From positions 930,001-994,000 of the forward strand of contig NZ_CP092423.2 of the NCBI RefSeq assembly GCF_022374895.2: 64,000 bases of DNA, in the 5' to 3' direction. Below, piece by piece: positions 1-15,979 of the stretch. How positions within the stretch are numbered: position 1 is the first letter of the stretch; each line of letters starts with the position of its first letter. The notes beneath the pieces were generated by a model that had not been told where the DNA came from, did not search any database, and worked only from the letters and a program-made list of their open reading frames with translations. The translations under genes and the position numbers were made by a program. The stretch comes from Mycobacterium lentiflavum (GTDB lineage Bacteria > Actinomycetota > Actinomycetes > Mycobacteriales > Mycobacteriaceae).

Positions 1-213
1 CTCGGCGAGATGTGCTTTGTGCCCAACCCTGCAAACGGTTCGGGGGAGCGTGCCGAGGATGACGGCGTATTGATGGGTTACGCGTATCACCGTGGCCGTG
101 ACGAGGGGCAATTGCTGATGCTGGACGCCCAGACGCTGGAGACGATGGCGACCGTGCACTTGCCGCAGCGCGTACCGATGGGCTTCCACGGTAACTGGGC
201 GCCGACCAACTGA
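1..213 (+). CDS. Carotenoid oxygenase family protein, C-terminal fragment (gene begins before the window)
   Basis: The reading frame is open from the first base and ends at TGA 211-213, so only the last 70 residues are present. The tail VHLPQRVPMGFHGNWAP matches the C-terminus of the carotenoid cleavage oxygenase/RPE65 family, where the His of GFHGNW is one of four histidines holding the catalytic iron. These enzymes cleave carotenoid or stilbene double bonds with O2. In M. tuberculosis the homologue (Rv0654) also lies just before mkl, so synteny supports the call. The substrate cannot be inferred from this fragment. Confidence 0.85.
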   Translation, partial: LGEMCFVPNPANGSGERAEDDGVLMGYAYHRGRDEGQLLMLDAQTLETMATVHLPQRVPMGFHGNWAPTN

Positions 214-387
214 CCGCTTTACCACGGCTGCCAGGGCCATTAGCCTGCCTGTAGGGGTGGGTCTCAGGTCGGCGAATTTTTCGCTGCGGTGCTGTGCAAC
301 CATGCTGTGTGGTCCCAGGCGTGCGCTACAGTGACTCATGCCACACAAAGGGGCAGGTGGCAGCATGCGTCGACGGAAGGATTCCCT

Positions 388-1398
388 ATGGGCGTCGCTA
401 TTGAGGTCAGCGGTCTGACCAAGTCCTTCGGATCGTCGAGGATTTGGGAAGACGTGACCCTCGATATCCCTTCTGGGGAAGTCAGCGTTTTGCTGGGGCC
501 GTCGGGTACCGGTAAGTCCGTGTTCTTGAAGTCCTTGATCGGCCTCCTTCGTCCGGAACGTGGCTCGATTGTCATCGATGGCACCGACATCATCGAGTGC
601 TCGGCCAAGGAGCTCTACGAGATCCGCACGTTGTTCGGGGTGTTGTTCCAGGACGGTGCGTTGTTCGGTTCGATGAATCTCTACGACAACACCGCCTTCC
701 CGTTGCGCGAGCACACCAAGAAAAAGGAAGGCGAGATCCGTGACATCGTCATGGAGAAGCTCGAATTGGTGGGCCTCGGCGGTGACGAGCGGAAGTTCCC
801 CGGCGAGATCTCCGGTGGTATGCGCAAGCGTGCCGGCCTGGCCCGCGCCCTGGTGCTGGACCCGCAGATCATTCTCTGCGACGAGCCCGACTCGGGTCTG
901 GACCCGGTCCGCACCGCCTACCTGAGCCAGCTGATCCTCGACATCAACGCCCAGATCGACGCGACCATTCTGATCGTGACGCACAACATCAGCGTCGCCC
1001 GCACCGTGCCGGACAACATCGGCATGCTGTTCCGCAAGCACCTGGTCATGTTCGGCCCGCGCGAGGTGTTGCTGACCAGCGATGAGCCGGTGGTACGCCA
1101 ATTCCTCAACGGCCGCCGTATCGGGCCGATCGGCATGTCCGAAGAAAAGGATGAGGCGACCATGGCCGAAGAGCAAGCCATGGTCGATGCGGGTCACCAC
1201 TCCGGCGGCACCGAGGAGATCGAGGGCGTACCGCCGCAGATCGTCGCGACACCCGGCATGCCGGAACGCAAAGCGGTGGCACGGCGCCAGGCGCGGGTGC
1301 GCGAAATGCTGCACACCCTGCCCAAGAAGGCGCAGACGGCGATCCTCGACGACCTCGAGGGCACCCACAAGTACCAAGCGCACGAGTTCGGCGACTGA
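388..1398 (+). CDS. mkl: Mkl/MceG-type ABC transporter ATP-binding protein
   Basis: This is an ATPase of the MlaF/MceG class, expected to power the Mce lipid-import complexes from the cytoplasmic face of the membrane. Visible motifs are Walker A GPSGTGKS (about residues 37-44), signature SGGMRKR, Walker B ILCDEPDSGLDP and the switch His in IVTHN. An acidic C-terminal extension of about 90 residues after the ATPase core (MSEEKDEATMAEEQA onward) is typical of mycobacterial Mkl. I chose ATG 388 because GGAAGGA lies about 6 nt upstream. An in-frame GTG at 331 gives a longer product resembling the N-terminus annotated in M. tuberculosis, so the start is uncertain. The gene follows the carotenoid oxygenase gene and precedes rpoB. 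Confidence 0.9.
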   Translation: MGVAIEVSGLTKSFGSSRIWEDVTLDIPSGEVSVLLGPSGTGKSVFLKSLIGLLRPERGSIVIDGTDIIECSAKELYEIRTLFGVLFQDGALFGSMNLYDNTAFPLREHTKKKEGEIRDIVMEKLELVGLGGDERKFPGEISGGMRKRAGLARALVLDPQIILCDEPDSGLDPVRTAYLSQLILDINAQIDATILIVTHNISVARTVPDNIGMLFRKHLVMFGPREVLLTSDEPVVRQFLNGRRIGPIGMSEEKDEATMAEEQAMVDAGHHSGGTEEIEGVPPQIVATPGMPERKAVARRQARVREMLHTLPKKAQTAILDDLEGTHKYQAHEFGD

Positions 1399-1413
1399 CA
1401 ATCAGCTGATCCC

Positions 1414-1450
1414 CAGGCCCGATCGCCACGGCTTGCCGTGGTCGGGCCTG
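1414..1450 (+). terminator. Hairpin terminator after mkl
   Basis: CAGGCCCGA pairs with TCGGGCCTG, and the inner CCACGG pairs with CCGTGG around a CTTG loop. It starts 15 nt after the mkl stop. There is no T-tract, as is usual for mycobacterial intrinsic terminators. It separates mkl from the rpoB transcription unit. Confidence 0.6.
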
Positions 1451-5327
<3,877 letters not shown>

Positions 5328-5348
5328 GCCTTTTCGCAAAGCTACTAA

Positions 5349-9320
<3,972 letters not shown>

Positions 9321-9323
<3 letters not shown>

Positions 9324-9450
9324 TTCGACGACGATGCGGCGAGGTAGCTCGCGGCTGAGGAGTCGGACAATCGGACCTAGTTCGACGACGACGCGGCGAG
9401 GTAGCTCGCGGCTGAGGAGTCGGACAATCCGATCTAGTTCGACGACGATG
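9321..9450 (+). repeat. Tandem 57-bp repeat (2.3 copies) at the rpoC 3' end
   Basis: Unit 1 is 9321-9377, unit 2 is 9378-9434 and a partial third unit of 16 nt is 9435-9450. Each begins TAGTTCGACGACGA. Units 1 and 2 differ at only a few positions. The first unit contains the rpoC stop codon, so every copy begins with TAG in the same context. The block runs straight into the terminator hairpin. Confidence 0.9.
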
Positions 9451-9482
9451 AAAAGGCCCCGGGTATTGCCCGGGGCCTTTTC
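9451..9482 (+). terminator. rpoBC operon terminator
   Basis: Perfect 13-bp stem, AAAAGGCCCCGGG against CCCGGGGCCTTTT, with a 5-nt loop and a short T-run on the 3' arm. One of the clearest intrinsic terminators in the window. It closes the rpoBC unit before the convergent minus-strand gene. Confidence 0.9.
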
Positions 9483-9530
9483 GTGCGCCGAGTGTGCGGC
9501 CAGCTTCACACTCGCGTCGAACGGACGGCC

Positions 9531-11315
9531 TCAGCGATCGCGGTCGCCGAGTGTGCGGATCAGCTCGCAGAACTCCGCCGGCGTGTAGTTGCGGTGCCAG
9601 TGCCGAAGGTAGACGTCCTTCGGCAGGATCAGCACATCCACCTCGTCCTCCGCGACGACCGTGGAGTTTCGGAAATCGCCCCGGATGACGCCGGTGACGC
9701 CCAGCGGCTCCCAGGGATGGACGCGAAAGTAGTCGTAGCCGCCCGACGGCCGGCCGCGTAGACCGGACGACAGCGGGACATACACAAAGCTCGCCCGGGC
9801 GCCGACTTCGGTCAGGCATTCGCCGCGCGAAAGGTGGCTCAGGCGAGTGCTTTTGAAGCCGAGTTCGGGATCGATGTGGTCGGTGCGGTAGCCGCGGCTC
9901 GCGACGTTGCGCAGGAAGGCCGCGCGTTCCGCAAGGTCCCAGTCGACGGCGCTGGCCGCCAGGAAGCGCCGCCGCTCCGGTTCGGGAGCGTTGCGCAGTG
10001 CCGGTACGCACACCACGCGATCGGTCAGCGACGGAGCCCGGGCGATCACCAAAGCGGCTACCAGCGGTGCGAATTCGGGATTGTCTTCGGTGTGTTCGAG
10101 GAGCACGCAGGTGCGCCGACCGCCGTTCTCGCCGGTGCTGCCGATGAAGCTCTCGACGACGTCGGCCTGGATGTCGTCGACGATGACCGACGCGTTGTGC
10201 GCCGCGCGGCGCACCGCCTCCGCCGATCCGAAGCTGCCCCGGAAGAAGGCGAAACGCAGGTCGCCTTCGTGAGTGACTTCGGAGACCTCGAGGTTGGCCT
10301 CGCCGGCATTGATCGGATTGTCGCCCTCGAGAAGATAGGTTCGCCCCTCGCGATCGTGTAAGGCATAGACCGCATTCGCGGTGCGCTGATCGATGAAAAT
10401 CTGGTAATTGCCGGAGGTCCTCAGATGGGTGCCACGCTGTCGCAGCGCATCCGCGCAGCGCAGGCAGCGGATGGTGTCCACCACGTCGGCGACGAACTCC
10501 TGAGCCTGCGGCGCAACGACTTCCAGCCAGGCGAAGGCCGAGTTCTCGAAGTCGTCGTAGTGGCGAGCCAGCAGCTGTGCGCGGTGCTCTTCCAACGCCG
10601 CAGGGCTCGCCGCGCGTTGCAGTGCGACCTGGTGATGCGCGCGCTGGTCGGCGGTGCGGCTCTTCATCAGTCGCTTCGCGTGATACAGCGCCTCAAGAGG
10701 CTGGCTCAGGATATGGAGCATTCTTTCGCGTAGTGCCGTGCTGTCGTTGAGCATCGCGGCGGGCACCGAGCTCTTGCTGTGGGCATAACCCAGCGACGCG
10801 AGCTCACGCAGGATCCGTTGCGGGGGACCTTCGAACACGCCGGTGTCGGTCAGGCGCAGCACCCTCCAGGCCAGGTTCCCGATGTTCTCCTCCCACAGAA
10901 TGGCGACGATCTCGTCGAAGGCCTCGCCGAAAGCCTCGTGCCCGCCGAACTCCGCATGGACCACTCGCCCAAAGGGATTCAGGTCAGACATCCCGATGTC
11001 GTGTACGTAGGCGAGTAGGCAGCCGTAGCTCGTCATGACGTCGAGGCGAAGCCGGGGCCGCTCGGCGATCTTGACTCCCGACACATTCGCGATCATGTCC
11101 ACGATGCGACGGGCGACATCGCGCATGTGCATCACGCCGTGATCGGTGAACAGTGCGAGGTGGCTGATCGGATCCTCCAGGAAGGTCGGATCCTTGGCCA
11201 CCTCTTCGAGGGTCAGGCTCGCGTTCACCTTCGAGTAGTAGTTGCGCTCGATGAGTTCGCGAATGCGGGCGGGAAGCAGCAGATCCAGCGTGTCGTCGGT
11301 GTCCGTCGGCGTCAT
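9531..11315 (-). CDS. HD-domain protein with cyclic-nucleotide-binding-like C-terminus
   Basis: 594 residues, not a family I can name with certainty. The N-terminal part is all-helical and carries an HD-hydrolase pattern: H59 and H63 (TDHGVMHMRDVARRI) and the H105-D106 doublet in LAYVHDIGM. This suggests a metal-dependent phosphohydrolase fold. About the last 110 residues (from TEVGARASFVYVPL through GVIRGDFRNSTVVAEDEVDVLILP) read like the beta-roll of a Crp/cNMP-sensor domain. It overlaps the small upstream minus-strand ORF by 4 nt (ATGA), implying translational coupling. M. tuberculosis has a ceramidase gene here instead, so this is an accessory replacement. Domain calls are by eye and the function is unknown. 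Confidence 0.7.
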   Translation of the reverse strand: MTPTDTDDTLDLLLPARIRELIERNYYSKVNASLTLEEVAKDPTFLEDPISHLALFTDHGVMHMRDVARRIVDMIANVSGVKIAERPRLRLDVMTSYGCLLAYVHDIGMSDLNPFGRVVHAEFGGHEAFGEAFDEIVAILWEENIGNLAWRVLRLTDTGVFEGPPQRILRELASLGYAHSKSSVPAAMLNDSTALRERMLHILSQPLEALYHAKRLMKSRTADQRAHHQVALQRAASPAALEEHRAQLLARHYDDFENSAFAWLEVVAPQAQEFVADVVDTIRCLRCADALRQRGTHLRTSGNYQIFIDQRTANAVYALHDREGRTYLLEGDNPINAGEANLEVSEVTHEGDLRFAFFRGSFGSAEAVRRAAHNASVIVDDIQADVVESFIGSTGENGGRRTCVLLEHTEDNPEFAPLVAALVIARAPSLTDRVVCVPALRNAPEPERRRFLAASAVDWDLAERAAFLRNVASRGYRTDHIDPELGFKSTRLSHLSRGECLTEVGARASFVYVPLSSGLRGRPSGGYDYFRVHPWEPLGVTGVIRGDFRNSTVVAEDEVDVLILPKDVYLRHWHRNYTPAEFCELIRTLGDRDR

Positions 11316-11548
11316 ACCGCCTCCGCCAATTGCGCGATGGTCATATCAATCAGCTTCGAAATCGTCTCGGCCGGAAGGGAACTGAACTTACGGCCGACAC
11401 GATCAACGACGATTACGCGCAACGAGCAGGCACGACGCCCCAGCATGTCCGCTAGTCCGTAGCTGTCAGCTGTCGCAATCTCGAGATTCGTGATCCGGTC
11501 GGGATTCACGATGAGTTCGGATTCGTCGAGCTGTTGAGTGCAAGGCAA
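11312..11548 (-). CDS. Small protein coupled to the HD-domain gene
   Basis: Up to 78 residues from a TTG at 11548; GTG 11509 would give 65 residues. No signal peptide or membrane segment. The central YGLADMLGRRACSLRVIVVDRVG followed by a helix has a beta-alpha look, loosely like STAS-type or anti-anti-sigma folds, but similarity is too weak to assign. Its stop overlaps the ATG of the 594-aa HD gene (ATGA), so the two are probably made together. Neither start has a strong ribosome-binding site. Confidence 0.5.
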   Translation of the reverse strand: MPCTQQLDESELIVNPDRITNLEIATADSYGLADMLGRRACSLRVIVVDRVGRKFSSLPAETISKLIDMTIAQLAEAV

Positions 11549-11653
11549 TCGAATCCACCGCCGCCGAATCGGTCGAGCATCCGTGTTTGCTCAGACGATC
11601 TCACGTTCGGGCCGCGCGGTCTAGTGGTGTACTCGCCCGTCAGTCCTCGAAAC

Positions 11654-11666
11654 TAGACTGGGCGTC
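11654..11666 (+). promoter_or_regulatory. -10 element for leaderless endonuclease IV gene
   Basis: TAGACT at 11654-11659 lies 7 nt before the GTG start at 11667, with no ribosome-binding site between. This spacing places the transcription start at the GTG itself, the arrangement of mycobacterial leaderless mRNAs. No clear -35. Confidence 0.5.
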
Positions 11667-12425
11667 GTGCTTATCGGTTCACACGTCAGTCCACAGGACC
11701 CGCTGGCCGCGGCCCAGGCCGAGGGCGCTGACGTCGTCCAGATTTTCCTCGGCAACCCACAGAGCTGGAAGGCGCCCAAACCGCGCGAGGACGCCGCGGT
11801 GCTCAAGGCTGCGGCGCTGCCGATCTACGTGCACGCGCCCTACCTGATCAATGTCGCGTCGGCGAACAATCGGGTACGGATCCCGTCGCGCAAAATTCTG
11901 CAGCAGACCTGCGAAGCGGCCGCCGACATCGGTGCGGCGGCGGTCATCGTGCACGGTGGCCATGTCGCCGACGACAACGACCTCGACGAGGGTTTTCAGC
12001 GCTGGCGTAAGGCGCTCGATCAGCTGGAATCCACCGTGCCGGTCTACCTGGAAAACACCGCGGGCGGTGACCACGCGATGGCGCGCCACTTCGACACCAT
12101 CGCCAGGCTGTGGGATGTCATCGGCGACAGCGGAATTGGCTTCTGCCTGGACACCTGCCACACCTGGGCGGCCGGTGAGGCGCTGGTCAACGCCGTGGAA
12201 CGGATCAAGGCCATCACTGGCCGGATCGATCTGGTGCACTGCAACGACTCCAAGGACGAGGCGGGCTCGGGCCGGGACCGTCACGCCAATCTGGGCACCG
12301 GCCAGATCGATCCCGACTTGCTGGTCGCGGCGGTCAAGGCCGCCGACGCGCCGGTGATCTGTGAGACGTCGGACGAGGGCCGCAAGGACGACATCGCCTT
12401 CCTGCGCGAGAACACCTCCGCTTGA
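11667..12425 (+). CDS. end: Endonuclease IV (apurinic/apyrimidinic endonuclease)
   Basis: Class II AP endonuclease of the Nfo/End family. It cuts the backbone 5' to abasic sites and removes blocked 3' ends during base excision repair. 252 residues, the same length as the M. tuberculosis End protein. The TIM-barrel metal ligands lie in conserved blocks: [59 protein letters not shown] and ICETSDEG. The start is GTG, probably leaderless. The gene is transcribed away from the HD-domain module and is followed closely by lpqP. Confidence 0.95.
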   Translation: MLIGSHVSPQDPLAAAQAEGADVVQIFLGNPQSWKAPKPREDAAVLKAAALPIYVHAPYLINVASANNRVRIPSRKILQQTCEAAADIGAAAVIVHGGHVADDNDLDEGFQRWRKALDQLESTVPVYLENTAGGDHAMARHFDTIARLWDVIGDSGIGFCLDTCHTWAAGEALVNAVERIKAITGRIDLVHCNDSKDEAGSGRDRHANLGTGQIDPDLLVAAVKAADAPVICETSDEGRKDDIAFLRENTSA

Positions 12426-12435
12426 GTGAGGACCC

Positions 12436-13272
12436 GTGTTCTGCCGGATCGCAACGCTTTTCGGGGCAGTTCTGCTGGTCGCGGGTTGTGCCTCGTGGTC
12501 GACGCCGCCGTCGGGCTTTGGGACCGGCACCAGCGTGCACACGATCAACACCGGCGGACGCGAGCGCAACTACCGGCTCTACAGGCCAGCGGGCGTAGCG
12601 GCGCCGGCCCCGCTGGTGGTGATGCTCCACGGCGGGTTCGGCAGCGCTGAGCAGGCCGAAAGAGCTTATGGCTGGGACCAATTGGCCGACACCGCCAAAA
12701 TCGTCGTCGCCTATCCGGAGGGGCTGCACCGGGCCTGGAACACGAACGGCGGTGGCTGCTGTGGGCGGCCGGCCCGAGAAGGCGTCGACGACGTCGGTTT
12801 CATCACTGCGGTCGTCGCCGACATCGCCAAGAACATCGGCATCAACGCGTCAGCCGTATTCGCCACCGGCATCAGCAACGGCGGGATCATGTCCTACACG
12901 CTGGCCTGCAACACCGGCGTCTTCGCCGCGATCGGCCCGGATTCGGCCACCCAACTGGACGCCTGCCCGTCCCCGCACGCCACGTCCGTGATGCACATCC
13001 ACGGGACCGCCGATCGGCTGATCCCCTACACCGGCGGGCAGGGATTCAGCGTCATCAACGGCCCGTCCGTGCCGGACGTGAACTTGTTCTGGCGCAATGT
13101 GGATCGATGCGGCACCCCCGCCGCCACGACCGATGGCCCGGTGACCACGTCGACGGCCAGGTGCCCCGACAACCGCGGCGTCGTGCTGGCCACGGTCGAC
13201 CAGGGCGGCCACGATTGGCCGCCCTTCGCGACCCGCTCCCTGTGGGAGTTCTTCGCCGCGCATCCCCGCTAG
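12436..13272 (+). CDS. lpqP: Lipoprotein esterase / PHB-depolymerase-like hydrolase LpqP
   Basis: 278 residues. The N-terminus is a lipoprotein signal with lipobox LVAGC (Cys18), so the protein should be anchored outside the cytoplasmic membrane. The rest is an alpha/beta hydrolase related to poly(3-hydroxybutyrate) depolymerase and feruloyl esterase: oxyanion region VVMLHGG, nucleophile elbow GISNGG and C-terminal His in QGGHDWP. It lies 10 nt after end, as in M. tuberculosis (Rv0671). The natural substrate is unknown. Confidence 0.9.
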   Translation: MFCRIATLFGAVLLVAGCASWSTPPSGFGTGTSVHTINTGGRERNYRLYRPAGVAAPAPLVVMLHGGFGSAEQAERAYGWDQLADTAKIVVAYPEGLHRAWNTNGGGCCGRPAREGVDDVGFITAVVADIAKNIGINASAVFATGISNGGIMSYTLACNTGVFAAIGPDSATQLDACPSPHATSVMHIHGTADRLIPYTGGQGFSVINGPSVPDVNLFWRNVDRCGTPAATTDGPVTTSTARCPDNRGVVLATVDQGGHDWPPFATRSLWEFFAAHPR

Positions 13273-13310
13273 TATTACAGCTCTTGTGCGGTTGTTGGAA
13301 AAATGTAATA
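13273..13310 (+). promoter_or_regulatory. Inverted repeat upstream of fadE8
   Basis: TATTACA (13273-13279) and its exact complement TGTAATA (13304-13310) flank 24 bp in the otherwise GC-rich lpqP-fadE8 gap. They may be arms of an operator for the fadE8-echA5 group. The wide spacing makes this tentative. Confidence 0.25.
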
Positions 13311-13318
13311 TGAGTGGC

Positions 13319-14953
13319 ATGTCAGACACGCATGTCGTCACCAACCAGGTCCCGCCGTTGGAGAACTACAACCCGGCAACATCACCGATGCTCGTCGAGG
13401 CCCTGATCCGCGAGGGCGGCCAGTGGGGCATGGACGAGGTGCACGCGGTCGGGGCGTTGTCGGCCAGTCATGAAGCGCAGCGCTGGGGTGAGCTTGCCGA
13501 CCGCAATCAGCCCATCCTGCACACCCACGACCGGACCGGGCACCGTGTCGACGAGGTCGAGTTCGACCCTGCCTACCACGAGTTGATGCGCGCGGCGATC
13601 GCGCACGGCATGCACGCGGCGCCGTGGGCCGACGACCGCCCGGGCGCGCACGTGGTGCGTGCCGCCAAGACGTCGGTGTGGAATGTCGAGCCGGGCCACG
13701 TCTGTCCGATCTCGATGACGTACGCCGTCGTCCCGGCGCTGCGCCACAACCCGGAGCTGGCAGCCGTATACGAGCCGCTGCTGACCAGTCGCGAGTACGA
13801 CCCGGAGCTCAAGTTGGCCACCACGAAGGCCGGCATCACCGCGGGGATGTCGATGACCGAGAAGCAGGGCGGCTCCGACGTGCGCGCCGGGACCACCCAG
13901 GCCATCCCCAACGGCGACGGCAATGGCACCTACAGCCTGGTCGGTCACAAATGGTTCACCTCGGCACCGATGTGCGACATCTTCCTAGTCCTCGCACAGG
14001 CGCCCGGCGGCTTGTCGTGCTTCATGCTGCCGCGCATCCTGCCCGACGGCACCCGCAACCGGATGTTCCTGCAGCGCCTCAAAGACAAGCTCGGCAACCA
14101 CGCCAACGCCTCGAGCGAAGTGGAATACGACGGCGCCACCGCCTGGCTGGTCGGCGAGGAGGGCCGCGGCGTGCCGACCATCATCGAGATGGTCAACCTG
14201 ACCCGCCTGGACTGCACCTTGGGCAGTGCCACCAGCATGCGTACCGGGCTGACGCGCGCCATCCATAACGCCCAGCACCGAAAAGCATTCGGCGCCTACC
14301 TGATTGACCAGCCGCTGATGCGCAACGTGCTGGCCGACCTGGCCGTGGAGGCCGAGGCCGCCACGATTGTCGCGATGCGAATGGCCGGTGCCACCGACAA
14401 CGCGCTGCGCGGCGACGAGAAGGAAGCGCTGCTGCGCCGGATCGGCCTGGCGGCCAGCAAGTACTGGGTTTGCAAGCGTTCCACCCCGCACGCCGCCGAA
14501 GCGCTCGAATGCCTGGGCGGCAACGGCTATGTCGAAGAGTCGGGCATGCCGCGGCTGTACCGCGAGGCGCCGCTGATGGGCATCTGGGAAGGATCGGGCA
14601 ACGTCAGCGCGCTGGATACCTTGCGCGCCATGGCCACTCGGCCCGAATGCGTCGAGGTGCTTTTCGACGAGCTGGACGAAAGCACGAGCCAGGATCCGCG
14701 GCTGGGCAGCCACGTCGAACGACTGCGCCAAGACCTGAGCGATCTGGAGACCATCGCGTACCGCGCCCGCAAGGTCGCCGAGGACATCTGCCTGGCCCTG
14801 CAGGGCTCGCTGCTGGTGCGTCACGGTCACCCCGCCGTCGCCGAGGCGTTCTTGGCGACCCGGCTCGGCGGTGCGTGGGGCGGCGCATTCGGTACTATGC
14901 CGACCGGGCTCGATCTGGCACCCATCCTGGAGCGGGCCCTGGTAAAGGGCTGA
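13319..14953 (+). CDS. fadE8: Acyl-CoA dehydrogenase FadE8
   Basis: 544-residue FAD-dependent acyl-CoA dehydrogenase of the large AidB-like subgroup, catalysing alpha-beta desaturation of acyl-CoA. Features include GMSMTEKQGGSDVRAGTT and the HKWFTSAPMCD flavin/substrate region. The C-terminal half contains ALECLGGNGYVEESGMPRLYRE and IWEGSGNV, which matches M. tuberculosis FadE8 (Rv0672) closely. I chose ATG 13319 (MSDTHVV) by homology; ATG 13310 is 3 codons upstream and also possible. First gene of a fatty-acid catabolic group with echA4, a PaaX-type regulator and echA5. Confidence 0.93.
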   Translation: MSDTHVVTNQVPPLENYNPATSPMLVEALIREGGQWGMDEVHAVGALSASHEAQRWGELADRNQPILHTHDRTGHRVDEVEFDPAYHELMRAAIAHGMHAAPWADDRPGAHVVRAAKTSVWNVEPGHVCPISMTYAVVPALRHNPELAAVYEPLLTSREYDPELKLATTKAGITAGMSMTEKQGGSDVRAGTTQAIPNGDGNGTYSLVGHKWFTSAPMCDIFLVLAQAPGGLSCFMLPRILPDGTRNRMFLQRLKDKLGNHANASSEVEYDGATAWLVGEEGRGVPTIIEMVNLTRLDCTLGSATSMRTGLTRAIHNAQHRKAFGAYLIDQPLMRNVLADLAVEAEAATIVAMRMAGATDNALRGDEKEALLRRIGLAASKYWVCKRSTPHAAEALECLGGNGYVEESGMPRLYREAPLMGIWEGSGNVSALDTLRAMATRPECVEVLFDELDESTSQDPRLGSHVERLRQDLSDLETIAYRARKVAEDICLALQGSLLVRHGHPAVAEAFLATRLGGAWGGAFGTMPTGLDLAPILERALVKG

Positions 14954-14976
14954 GCCACAAGATGACTCGCGCCATT

Positions 14977-15038
14977 GACGATGCAGCGGGGGTACCTCCC
15001 GCTTGCGGGGGACGAAGCGATGAGGAGGAATGGCGCAC
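14977..15038 (+). repeat. MIRU-like interspersed repeat between fadE8 and echA4
   Basis: Contains the signature blocks GACGATGCAG, ACCTCCCGCTTGCGG and GCGATGAGGAGGA...GGCGCAC shared with two other intergenic sites in this window (36300 and 51544). Its 3' end supplies the Shine-Dalgarno for echA4, as known mycobacterial interspersed repetitive units do when they bridge two genes. Confidence 0.7.
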
Positions 15039-15977
15039 GTGACCCACGCCATCAGACCGGTCGATTTCGACAACCTGAAAACGATGACCTACGAGGTCAC
15101 CGACCGGGTTGCGCGGATAACCTTCAATCGGCCGGAAAAGGGCAACGCGATTGTCGCGGACACCCCGCTGGAGCTCGCAGCGTTGGTCGAGCGGGCCGAT
15201 CTCGATCCCAACGTGCACGTCATTCTGGTATCCGGTCGCGGAGCAGGCTTTTGCGCAGGTTTTGACTTGTCGGCCTACGCCGATCGCACCGGCTCGGCCG
15301 GTGGCACCGGCGCGTACGAGGGCACCGTGCTGGACGGTAAGACTCAGGGCATCAACCACATGCCGGATCGCCCGTGGGACCCGATGATCGATTACCAGAT
15401 GATGAGCAGGTTCGTGCGCGGGTTCTCCAGCCTGATGCACGCCGACAAGCCGACGGTGGTCAAGATCCACGGTTACTGTGTGGCCGGCGGCACCGACATC
15501 GCGCTGCATGCTGACCAGGTGATCGCCGCCGCCGATGCCAAGATCGGTTACCCGCCGACCCGCGTGTGGGGCGTTCCGGCGGCAGGCCTGTGGGCCCACC
15601 GACTCGGTGACCAGCGCGCCAAACGTCTTCTGTTCACCGGTGATTCGATCACCGGCGCTCAGGCCGCGGAGTGGGGATTGGCGGTCGAGGCGCCGGACCC
15701 GAAAGACCTCGACGAGCGCACCGAACGACTGGTCCAGCGCATCGCAGCGGTGCCCGTCAATCAGCTGATCATGGTCAAACTCGCGCTGAATTCCGCTCTG
15801 CTGCAGCAGGGGGTGGCCACCAGCCGGATGATCAGCACGGTGTTCGACGGTGTCGCCCGGCACACCCAAGAGGGACATGACTTCGTCGCCGACTCCATCG
15901 AGCATGGCTTCCGCGAAGCGGTGCGGCATCGCGACGAGCCCTTCGGTGACTACGGCCGCCGCGCTTCCGGAGTGTAG
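15039..15977 (+). CDS. echA4: Enoyl-CoA hydratase/isomerase family protein EchA4
   Basis: 312-residue crotonase-fold protein. The oxyanion-hole segments are present: SGRGAGFCAGFDLSAYA and HGYCVAGGTDIALHADQVIA. The region around KIGYPPTRVWGVPAAG replaces the classical second glutamate loop, so the exact reaction (hydration, isomerisation or other) is uncertain. I chose GTG 15039 because GAGGAGGA lies 9 nt upstream; ATG 15030 sits only 1 nt from that site. It follows fadE8, with only the MIRU-like repeat between them, and ends 2 nt before the PaaX-type regulator. Confidence 0.9.
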   Translation: MTHAIRPVDFDNLKTMTYEVTDRVARITFNRPEKGNAIVADTPLELAALVERADLDPNVHVILVSGRGAGFCAGFDLSAYADRTGSAGGTGAYEGTVLDGKTQGINHMPDRPWDPMIDYQMMSRFVRGFSSLMHADKPTVVKIHGYCVAGGTDIALHADQVIAAADAKIGYPPTRVWGVPAAGLWAHRLGDQRAKRLLFTGDSITGAQAAEWGLAVEAPDPKDLDERTERLVQRIAAVPVNQLIMVKLALNSALLQQGVATSRMISTVFDGVARHTQEGHDFVADSIEHGFREAVRHRDEPFGDYGRRASGV

Positions 15978-15979
15978 CC

